8,468 nt of DNA from JANYCG01 sp031418395. Lineage in GTDB: Bacteria > Pseudomonadota > Gammaproteobacteria > Burkholderiales > Burkholderiaceae_C. The notes under the pieces were generated by a model. It made no database searches. It was not told where the DNA came from and saw only the letters and a list, made by a program, of their open reading frames with translations. Every line of letters begins with the position of its first letter. The first letter of the stretch is position 1. This document shows positions 1-5,472 of the stretch, piece by piece. The position numbers were made by a program, and so were the translations under genes. The stretch covers positions 1 through 8,468 of the forward strand of contig JANOXL010000156.1 of NCBI GenBank assembly GCA_031418395.1. Direction: 5' to 3'.

Positions 1-210
1 AATCGCAAGGCCACCCAGTGGCGTTGGGGCCACCGCGCTATCACGCCAGCAGGCTGCGCAATCGGCGTTGATAAAGCGCTCCAGGATGACGCGGGGAGCC
101 GCCTGGCCGTCGCTGGAGCAGGAGGATTGGGCTGCGGCGGGGCTTGTGGTGAATGCGACCATCAATGCGACCGTCAATGTGACCATCAAAGCGACCATCC
201 AATCGATCAT
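1..210 (-). CDS. Exported CxxC protein, 5' part only (runs off left edge)
   Basis: Read on the minus strand from an ATG at 210-208, an uninterrupted frame of 70 codons reaches base 1, so only the N-terminus is present. It begins MIDWMVALMV and has a hydrophobic core (residues 5-20) followed by TTSPAAAQ. This is a convincing Sec-type signal peptide with likely cleavage after AAA at about residue 27. The mature part reads VILERFINADCAACW at residues 41-55. The C51-A-A-C54 pair after a beta-strand-like stretch resembles a thioredoxin-fold CxxC site; a further Cys sits at 31. A periplasmic redox or thioredoxin-like role is inference only, since most of the protein is missing. No other in-frame ATG lies between the start and about base 320. 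A G-rich run (GGGGGG) lies about 8 nt before the ATG as a weak Shine-Dalgarno. It is divergent from uvrD. The hydrophobic core is encoded by 12-bp tandem repeats. Confidence 0.72.
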   Translation of the reverse strand, partial: MIDWMVALMVTLTVALMVAFTTSPAAAQSSCSSDGQAAPRVILERFINADCAACWRDSAVAPTPLGGLAI

Positions 211-220
211 CGGCGCGACC
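154..220. repeat. 12-bp tandem repeat, about 5.5 copies
   Basis: Consecutive 12-bp units start at 154, 166, 178, 190 and 202, with a partial unit at 214-220. The first is TGCGACCATCAA; the next two differ by one base each and the last two diverge further. On the minus strand each unit reads about ATGGTCGCATTG, giving the tetrapeptide MVAL or a variant (MVAL, MVTL, TVAL, MVAF). The array therefore writes the signal-peptide core of the minus-strand gene. Because 12 is a multiple of 3, copy-number changes would keep the frame. Confidence 0.85.
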
Positions 221-312
221 CCCCGCCTCGGAATCAGCGCGTTTGGTTTGTCCAACGTACCTCGCCGTGTCCAAAGTCGGCCAATGTGAATAACTGTGTT
301 CAAACCGCTTCC

Positions 313-324
313 TACAATCAGTAC
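313..324 (+). promoter_or_regulatory. -10 hexamer for a probably leaderless uvrD mRNA
   Basis: TACAAT (313-318) matches the sigma-70 -10 consensus at five of six positions and is followed by exactly six bases (CAGTAC) and the ATG at 325. Transcription would then begin at or within a base or two of the start codon. No Shine-Dalgarno is present before this ATG, which fits. No good -35 is seen at 16-18 bp upstream. The same arrangement, CCTACAAT-NN-GTAC-ATG, precedes the DUF2782 gene on the other strand. The leaderless reading is inference. Confidence 0.5.
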
Positions 325-2817
325 ATGTTTCCAGAAGACCAGACGACCTCCGCCCCGGCAGCGCCGCCCGTATCCGTGTTAGGTTCAGTCGGCCAGACGT
401 CCCCCCTCTTACACAAGCTCAATCCCGAGCAACGCGCGGCGGTGGTGTTGCCCAACGAACACGCGCTGATTCTGGCAGGTGCGGGCTCGGGCAAAACGCG
501 CGTGCTGACAACACGCATCGCCTGGCTGCTGCAAAACGGCTTGGTCTCGCCCGGCGGGATTTTGGCGGTGACGTTCACCAACAAGGCGGCCAAGGAGATG
601 ATGACACGTCTGACGGCGATGTTGCCGGTCAACACCCGGGGCATGTGGATTGGCACGTTCCACGGTCTGTGCAACCGCTTTTTGCGGGCGCACTGGAAGA
701 TGGCGAACTTGCCGCAGGCGTTTCAGATTCTGGATACGCAAGACCAGCTGAGCGCCATCAAGCGGCTGTACAAACAGTTCGCCATCAACGACGAACGTTT
801 CCCGCCCAAACAGACGCAGTGGTTTATCGGCGGCTGCAAGGAGGATGGTTTGCGGCCCTCTGCGGTGGAGGCGAATGACGCGGACACGCGCAAAAAAATT
901 GAGATCTACCAGCTCTATGAAGACCAGTGCCAAAAGGAGGGCGTGGTTGATTTTGGCGAACTGATGTTGCGGTCTTATGAGCTGCTGCGCGACAACGCGC
1001 CGATACGCGAACATTACCAGCGGCGCTTTCGTTACATCTTGATCGACGAGTTTCAGGACACCAACAAACTGCAATATGCGTGGATCAAGATGTTGGCCGG
1101 ACAGGGCGAGGGCCTTTTGGGAGCGGGCGTCAATGCGACCGCGTCCCCCGGCGGTTGCGTGATGGCGGTGGGTGATGACGACCAAAGCATCTACGCCTTC
1201 AGAGGTGCGCGCGTGGGCAACATGGCGGATTTTGTGGAAGAGTTTGCTGTGAAGCACCAGATCAAGCTGGAGCAAAACTACCGTAGCGGCAGCAACATTC
1301 TGGACTCGGCCAACGCGCTGATCAGCCACAACGAACGGCGCCTGGGCAAAAATCTGCGCACCGATCAAGGCGCGGGCGAGCCGGTGCGGGTGCTCGAGTC
1401 ACCCAGCGATTTTGCCGAAGCGCAGTGGATGGTCGAGGAGATCAAGCAGCTGGTTCGGGACGATGTGCCCCGTTCAGAAATAGCCGTGCTGTACCGCAGC
1501 AATGCGCAAAGCCGCGTCATCGAGACGGCGCTTTTTAGCGCGGCCATGCCGTACAAGGTTTACGGCGGTCTGCGGTATTTTGAACGCGCCGAGATCAAAC
1601 ACGCCCTGGCTTACTTGCGGCTGTTGGAGAACCCGAACGACGACACGAGTTTCATGCGCATCGTGAACTTCCCGCCGCGCGGCATTGGTGCGCGCTCGGT
1701 CGAGACTTTGCAGGACGCGGCAAACGCCATCGGTTGTTCATTACATGCGGCAGTGGGCCACATGAAGGGCGCGCCTGCGGTGAAGCTCGGCGGTTTTGTC
1801 GCCAAGATGGACGTGTTGCGTGAACAGACGCGCAACTGCTCGCTGCGCGACATCGTGCAACTGGTGCTCGACCATAGTGGCCTGATCGAGCATTTCCAGG
1901 CCGACCGCGAAGGCGCTGACCGCGTGGAGAACCTCGAAGAGTTGGTCAACGCGGCAGAAAGCTTCGTGACGCTAGAGGGTTTTGGCCGCGATGCGGTGGC
2001 GCTGCCCGTGGATGAGCTGGCCGAAGCGAATGGGCGGCTGGACACTTCGACAGGCTCAGTGCGAACGGAAAGCGACGGTCCAGAGGCCAATTTGAATCAA
2101 GGGGCCGAGGAAACCGGCGAGACCCTCTCGCCCCTGGCCGCTTTTCTGACGCACGCGGCGCTGGAATCGGGCGACAACCAGGCGCAGGCCGGCCAAGACG
2201 CTGTGCAACTGATGACGGTACATGCCAGCAAAGGGCTGGAGTTTGACTGCGTCTTTATTGGCGGGCTGGAGGAGGGGCTTTTCCCACACGAGAACTCGAT
2301 GAGTAGCCACGATGGCCTGGAGGAGGAGCGTCGCTTGATGTATGTCGCCATCACGCGGGCGCGCAAACGCCTGTACCTCTCGCACTCGCAGACGCGAATG
2401 CTGCATGGTCAAACGCGCTACAACGTGAAGAGCCGTTTCTTCGACGAGTTGCCAGATGGTGCCCTGAAATGGCTCACTGCAAAAGCGCCGAAATATAGAG
2501 AACAAAACTCATTTTTCGATCAAAATAACTACAAAAATTTATCAAATAATATAGCTGGTTATGCTAATTTCACGAGACCTGGTGGTCAGAGCGGAGTGGA
2601 ATATGAAAGTGAAAAAAGTAACGTAGATCCTCCGCAACGCGAATCGCAAGAGCAAGCGATACGGGTTCGTATGAAAGTCTTTCACAACAAGTTTGGTGAA
2701 GGTACGGTGCAAGCCATAGAAGGCACGGGCAGCGACGCGCGGGCGCAGATCAGTTTTACGCGCCACGGCGTGAAATGGCTGGCGTTGGGCATTGCCAAGT
2801 TGACACCAGTTCCCTGA
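325..2817 (+). CDS. uvrD: UvrD/PcrA-type SF1A DNA helicase
   Basis: ATP-dependent 3'-5' DNA helicase of nucleotide-excision and mismatch repair, cytoplasmic, 830 aa from ATG 325. All SF1 motifs are intact: Walker A AGAGSGKT (51-58), motif Ia AVTFTNKAA (81-89), GTFHGLCNRFLR (motif Ib), Walker B DEFQD (D241-E242), motif III VGDDDQSIYAFRG (282-294), motif V TVHASKGLE (631-639) and motif VI YVAITRARKR (673-682). The C-terminus (from about 783, VFHNKFGEGTV to GVKWLALGIAKL) is the Tudor-like domain that in PcrA/UvrD contacts RNA polymerase. The open frame extends upstream to 127, but that stretch is antisense to the divergent gene's signal peptide and gives a Cys/Asp/His-rich nonsense peptide. The start at 325 yields a normal UvrD N-terminus (LNPEQRAAV at about 33) and a -10 hexamer at the right spacing. 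Oddities: a dispersed repeat in frame at residues 573-581 and an AT-rich linker at 723-749, both between conserved domains, so activity is probably kept. Confidence 0.95.
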   Translation: MFPEDQTTSAPAAPPVSVLGSVGQTSPLLHKLNPEQRAAVVLPNEHALILAGAGSGKTRVLTTRIAWLLQNGLVSPGGILAVTFTNKAAKEMMTRLTAMLPVNTRGMWIGTFHGLCNRFLRAHWKMANLPQAFQILDTQDQLSAIKRLYKQFAINDERFPPKQTQWFIGGCKEDGLRPSAVEANDADTRKKIEIYQLYEDQCQKEGVVDFGELMLRSYELLRDNAPIREHYQRRFRYILIDEFQDTNKLQYAWIKMLAGQGEGLLGAGVNATASPGGCVMAVGDDDQSIYAFRGARVGNMADFVEEFAVKHQIKLEQNYRSGSNILDSANALISHNERRLGKNLRTDQGAGEPVRVLESPSDFAEAQWMVEEIKQLVRDDVPRSEIAVLYRSNAQSRVIETALFSAAMPYKVYGGLRYFERAEIKHALAYLRLLENPNDDTSFMRIVNFPPRGIGARSVETLQDAANAIGCSLHAAVGHMKGAPAVKLGGFVAKMDVLREQTRNCSLRDIVQLVLDHSGLIEHFQADREGADRVENLEELVNAAESFVTLEGFGRDAVALPVDELAEANGRLDTSTGSVRTESDGPEANLNQGAEETGETLSPLAAFLTHAALESGDNQAQAGQDAVQLMTVHASKGLEFDCVFIGGLEEGLFPHENSMSSHDGLEEERRLMYVAITRARKRLYLSHSQTRMLHGQTRYNVKSRFFDELPDGALKWLTAKAPKYREQNSFFDQNNYKNLSNNIAGYANFTRPGGQSGVEYESEKSNVDPPQRESQEQAIRVRMKVFHNKFGEGTVQAIEGTGSDARAQISFTRHGVKWLALGIAKLTPVP
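2043..2068. repeat. Dispersed CTTCGACAGGCTCAG-type repeat inside uvrD
   Basis: The sequence CACTTCGACAGGCTCAG followed by TGCGAACGG matches a short element that I recognise as scattered in many copies through proteobacterial genomes (forms such as CTTCGACAGGCTCAG-N2-CGAACGG). Its ends, TTCG and CGAA, are inverted, so it can form an imperfect hairpin. Here it is in frame and encodes DTSTGSVRTE in the variable linker before motif V. The general recognition comes from memory, and copy number in this genome is not visible from the window. Confidence 0.6.
2491..2570. other. Extremely AT-rich patch within uvrD
   Basis: By hand count 17 of 80 bases are G or C (about 21%), in a gene that otherwise looks near 60%. 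It encodes an Asn/Tyr/Phe-rich linker (including NNYKNLSNN) between the helicase core and the C-terminal Tudor-like domain. The frame stays open. The adjacent 2600-2620 stretch is also A-rich. It may be a replaced or inserted linker segment; the mechanism is not evident. Confidence 0.75.
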
Positions 2818-2984
2818 CAACGGGTATTGCCATGAGCGCGGGGTCTTGGGACTGCGTTGCTAAAAGTTTCAAAAAGCGACGAAAGGTGGATTTTCAGCGA
2901 CTGAAAAAAGGCCTACCATGTGCCTATACCGTTCCAATGTTCAGGCTGTTGCCTGCACATCGGCTAGTGTTTGGAGGCAGGAAG

Positions 2985-3185
2985 TTGGCCGTAGAGTATC
3001 AAAAACGTAGCAGTGAACCAGCACCTGAAGCGAAGGCTGCCTTGGCTCGTCGCGCGACGGACACGCACTTGCGTGGTTTACAGGTTCAGGATGAGGACAG
3101 CGATGTGGCTTGGCAGGAATGGCAAGACGCGCTGACGCGACAGGAAGCCGACAACGCGCCAACCCAGCCTTCGCCGCTGGAGTGA
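2985..3185 (+). CDS. Small charged protein, TTG start, unrecognised
   Basis: A 66-aa product is predicted from a TTG start preceded by a perfect GGAGG (2973-2977) at 7-nt spacing. The frame is open further upstream, overlapping the end of uvrD, and has ATGs at 2832 and 2937. Those lack a comparable ribosome site, and the upstream peptide looks non-coding. The product starts (M)AVEYQKRSSEPAPEAKAAL, is hydrophilic and predicted largely helical, and has a central segment RRATDTHLRGL followed by acidic DEDSDVAWQEWQDAL. It has no signal peptide, membrane segment or Cys. I do not recognise a family. It lies 167 bp after uvrD in the same direction and could be co-transcribed or have its own promoter. 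Confidence 0.55.
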   Translation: MAVEYQKRSSEPAPEAKAALARRATDTHLRGLQVQDEDSDVAWQEWQDALTRQEADNAPTQPSPLE

Positions 3186-3234
3186 ACCCTCAGTCAAGAG
3201 GTAACTCGACAACCCATCATTCATTGTGAAATAG

Positions 3235-3276
3235 TTGACATCTGGGTTTGAACTTGCGCTGTCGTCTCATTTAAAC
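3235..3276 (+). promoter_or_regulatory. Possible promoter region for the TPR gene
   Basis: The 149-bp gap before the TPR gene contains a perfect TTGACA (3235-3240), but nothing resembling TATAAT 16-18 bp later. A second, weaker pair is TTGAAC (3248-3253) with TTTAAA (3270-3275) at 16-bp spacing, which would leave a leader of roughly 50 nt. The gap also lacks any gene or strong hairpin, so a promoter here is plausible, but the exact elements are uncertain. Confidence 0.25.
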
Positions 3277-3334
3277 GAAACTTGCCAGCCGTGCTGCGAC
3301 TCCACCGTTTTTACAACCTCCACAGGAGTTTCAA

Positions 3335-3835
3335 ATGATCCACACGATGACCCCGAAATCTTTATCGAAGTTTGCACGTGAATGGGCGATCGTTGCTTGT
3401 GTGACCTTTACCGCATTCGCCGTACCCGTGGCCCACGCTGCCGATACGCCCACAGGCCCCTCGACGAACGAACGCCTGGCAAGCGCCCGCAAGGCCATTG
3501 ACAGCAAAGACTGGAGCAAGGCCATGTTTGAGCTCAACCAGGCCTACCGTGAAGAGCCGCGCAATGCCGATATTCACAATTTGCTCGGCTTCACCTACCG
3601 CAAACGCGCAACCCCCGACTTGGCCAAAGCCTTTGATCACTACAAGACCGCGCTGAACCTCAACCCCCAACACAAAGGTGCGCATGAATACATTGGCGAA
3701 GCCTACCTGATGGACAAAAAGCCCGCCGAGGCCGAAAAACATCTGGTACAACTCGAAGCCCTGTGCGGCAACAAGACGTGTGAGGAATACGCCGATTTGG
3801 CAAAAGCCATCGCCGATTACAAGGCCAAAAACTAA
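3335..3835 (+). CDS. Exported tetratricopeptide-repeat protein
   Basis: A 166-aa protein starting at ATG 3335 behind AGGAG (3324-3328, 6-nt spacing). Residues 1-35 form a Sec signal peptide: basic n-region (K8, K12, R15), hydrophobic core 18-32 and cleavage site AHA-AD after residue 35. The mature protein is a run of helix-turn-helix TPR units from about 44 to 135. Features include SKAMFELNQAYREEPRNADI, the repeat signature NLLGFTYRK, and LAKAFDHYKTALNLNPQHKG followed by HEYIGEAYLM. TPRs are protein-protein interaction scaffolds, and the partner is unknown. C144 and C149 near the C-terminus (CGNKTC) could form a disulfide in the periplasm. The gene is monocistronic by position, with a promoter-sized gap before it and a strong terminator 9 bp after its stop. 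It faces the FecR gene convergently, and a shared envelope role is conceivable but unproven. Confidence 0.85.
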   Translation: MIHTMTPKSLSKFAREWAIVACVTFTAFAVPVAHAADTPTGPSTNERLASARKAIDSKDWSKAMFELNQAYREEPRNADIHNLLGFTYRKRATPDLAKAFDHYKTALNLNPQHKGAHEYIGEAYLMDKKPAEAEKHLVQLEALCGNKTCEEYADLAKAIADYKAKN

Positions 3836-3844
3836 ACGCCAAAG

Positions 3845-3886
3845 GACCCATAAAAAACGGGGCCTCAGCCCCGTTTTTTATGGGTC
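3845..3886. terminator. Bidirectional intrinsic terminator, perfect 19-bp stem
   Basis: The left arm GACCCATAAAAAACGGGGC (3845-3863), loop CTCA (3864-3867) and right arm GCCCCGTTTTTTATGGGTC (3868-3886) are perfectly complementary. The GC-rich core (ACGGGGC/GCCCCGT) is followed by a T6 run when read from either strand. It lies between the convergent TPR and FecR genes, ending 6 bp before the FecR stop codon, and should end transcription from both sides. Confidence 0.93.
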
Positions 3887-3892
3887 AAGGCA

Positions 3893-4651
3893 TTACTTCC
3901 CGATCATCTCTGCCGGGTGCATCTGCCCAGGTTTGTTTTCCATGTAGCCGCGGCCATCTTTCACGCCTTTAGAACCGGACACCTGCCAGGTGGTGCGCTG
4001 ATTGATCAAGCGGGCCAGCACTTCAAGCTCTTCGTCGGTGTGGTTGATGGCGCCCGCAGGATTGAGCATACGTCCGTTGCGAGGCTCCACTTCACCCCAA
4101 AAAGCCTGGTGATAGCTGGATTGGCTCCGCGTCTTGTCTTGCCCCGCCGTCATGTCCACCGTGCCATAACAGTTGCAAAAATAGTTACGACCATTTTGAT
4201 TGGCGAAAATTTCCGAATACACGCCGGTACCGCGAATGCCTGCAGTGATGGTTGGCATATTGATTTGCCGATTACTGCCACGACCCCAGACGCTGGCCAC
4301 CCCGCCGGCAATCAAGCGCAATACGCTGACCGCTGTCAAGGTCGCGCCCCGTTCCACCACCATCAACGAGTTTTGCCGCATCTGAAACGACGCATTGCCC
4401 ACGACGAAAATCAGGTTGGAGCCCGGCCCGGTCTCAATGCGATCGCCGGTTTGTACGGTTTGTTGTGCCGTCATTCGCTGGCCGTTGAGCTGTGCATCGC
4501 CCCGCAGTTCAACGATGTTGCTGCGCGCCTGAGCCTGGGCCGAGGCAAAACCGCCGGTCGCTGTCCAGGCGGCGGCAGCCGAGATAAAACTGCGTCTTTG
4601 AAACCACAAGACCTCTGACTCGCTGCGGCCCTGCAAAACATGTTGACTCAT
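3893..4651 (-). CDS. FecR-domain exported protein, probable Tat substrate
   Basis: A 252-aa protein from ATG 4651, preceded by AGGAG (8-nt spacing) that lies inside the end of the upstream gene. The N-terminus has a twin-arginine motif, FQRRSFIS (R19-R20), a hydrophobic stretch AAAAW and AxA sites near residues 36-40, so Tat export is likely. Residues about 46-100 match the FecR fold (VELRGDAQLNG, TGDRIETG, SNLIFVVG, FQMRQNS). A second conserved block, INMPTITAGIRGTGVY (130-145) then NYFCNCYG (C159, C161), is typical of a FecR-like family in betaproteobacteria. Unlike classical FecR, there is no transmembrane anti-sigma arrangement and no sigma factor or TonB receptor beside it, so a siderophore-signalling role should not be assumed. 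It is the last gene of the minus-strand operon; its ATG overlaps the upstream stop as ATGA, implying translational coupling. Confidence 0.82.
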   Translation of the reverse strand: MSQHVLQGRSESEVLWFQRRSFISAAAAWTATGGFASAQAQARSNIVELRGDAQLNGQRMTAQQTVQTGDRIETGPGSNLIFVVGNASFQMRQNSLMVVERGATLTAVSVLRLIAGGVASVWGRGSNRQINMPTITAGIRGTGVYSEIFANQNGRNYFCNCYGTVDMTAGQDKTRSQSSYHQAFWGEVEPRNGRMLNPAGAINHTDEELEVLARLINQRTTWQVSGSKGVKDGRGYMENKPGQMHPAEMIGK

Positions 4652-5427
4652 AAGGATTCTCCTGAGCTCGCCTCAAAGCAATCTTTGACGCTGAAATAAA
4701 CGGAAGTGAAAAACATCGCTGCCATCAACATGGCAGCTGGAAACATGGCGGCGGTGGCGGCACCTGCGCCACCGATAAGGGCAGCCAGCGTGGTCACACC
4801 CATGCTGACCACGATGAAGAGGCCGACCCAGGCAACACCGTAAACCAAAAAAGCCCTGAAATTCCGAATGCAAGCCATCAGGCTGAAAAATAGGCTTTTC
4901 ACTGGTGCCATACCCTGCCAATACACCAGGGCCGGCGCGTGCCAAAACAACATCGCCAGCGGCAAATAAAGGGCCATGCTGACCCACATGGCGGCTTGAA
5001 ACTCAGCATCCATCACCAGTTCGCGCGAGAGGGAGCCGCCAATCAAATACAGCTTGGCAAATTTGCCCCCGTCAAACAGCGCCGAGAAACCCATCACCAG
5101 TAAAAAACCGATGGCATAAATCGCCCCCAACATCAGCATGGCCTGCCTTTTGGGCTTGTCTGTCCTGAAGGCGGCCAGCATGACTGAGGGCATCGGGAAT
5201 TTACCGCCTGCCGCCTGCTGGGTTGCCAACATCAGGCCCAAAGTGGCGGCGGGCAACAAGGCCAGCGCCAGGGCGTTACCTAACACGGGCACGATGCTCA
5301 GCACTGACATACTGGCCATAAACATGAAAAAGAGGCCAGCCAGTGCCAAAGGTTGTTTGAAAAATGTTGTGCATCCGAGTTTGACCCATTGAATACCAGT
5401 ACGCGCGGGAACGATGTTCAGTTTCAT
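4648..5427 (-). CDS. BPSS1780-family multi-pass membrane protein
   Basis: A 259-aa, Met/Ala/Leu-rich integral membrane protein. It opens with MKLNIVPARTGIQWVKLG and TFFKQPLALAGLFFM, a conserved N-terminus that I associate with the BPSS1780 family of betaproteobacterial inner-membrane proteins of unknown function. Predicted membrane segments are at roughly 27-48, 50-69, 96-115, 145-165, 192-215 and 217-245. Basic residues cluster between the second and third (RTDKPKR, 88-94), suggesting a cytoplasmic loop. It lies 45 bp after thrB and its TGA overlaps the ATG of the FecR gene, so it is an internal operon gene. No Shine-Dalgarno precedes the ATG, but TATAAG sits exactly 6 nt upstream, so an internal leaderless promoter is possible. 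No enzymatic motif is visible. Confidence 0.8.
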   Translation of the reverse strand: MKLNIVPARTGIQWVKLGCTTFFKQPLALAGLFFMFMASMSVLSIVPVLGNALALALLPAATLGLMLATQQAAGGKFPMPSVMLAAFRTDKPKRQAMLMLGAIYAIGFLLVMGFSALFDGGKFAKLYLIGGSLSRELVMDAEFQAAMWVSMALYLPLAMLFWHAPALVYWQGMAPVKSLFFSLMACIRNFRAFLVYGVAWVGLFIVVSMGVTTLAALIGGAGAATAAMFPAAMLMAAMFFTSVYFSVKDCFEASSGESL

Positions 5428-5433
5428 AAATGG

Positions 5434-5439
5434 CTTATA
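5434..5439 (-). promoter_or_regulatory. TATAAG, possible internal -10
   Basis: On the minus strand TATAAG ends exactly six bases (CCATTT) before the ATG of the BPSS1780-like gene, the same spacing as at uvrD and DUF2782. No -35 is apparent and the gene lies inside an operon, so this may be chance. Confidence 0.25.
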
Positions 5440-5472
5440 TGTCAGCTTGGAGCCGGGCGCGGGACAATGGTT

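Noticed and set aside
127..324. 66-residue N-terminal extension of UvrD (Cys/Asp/His-rich, metal-finger-like look)
   Set aside because: It is the antisense reading of the 12-bp repeats and signal peptide of the minus-strand gene. No ribosome site precedes it, and the normal UvrD N-terminus begins at 325.
1129..1141. TCAATGCGACCG in uvrD identical to part of the 154-220 tandem repeat
   Set aside because: A single 12-base match within an in-frame loop (VNATA) before motif III; likely chance with GC-rich codons, and no second unit follows.
409..1368. Long minus-strand open frame opposite uvrD (319 codons)
   Set aside because: Shadow of a high-GC gene: no domain pattern, and the helicase motifs lie on the other strand.
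2891..2907. Hairpin TTTTCAG-CGA-CTGAAAA after uvrD as a terminator
   Set aside because: The stem is AT-rich and the plus strand continues with A, not T; it does not have the form of an intrinsic terminator for uvrD.
3917..4618. Plus-strand open frame opposite the FecR gene (233 codons)
   Set aside because: Antisense shadow, His/Arg-rich with no recognisable domain.
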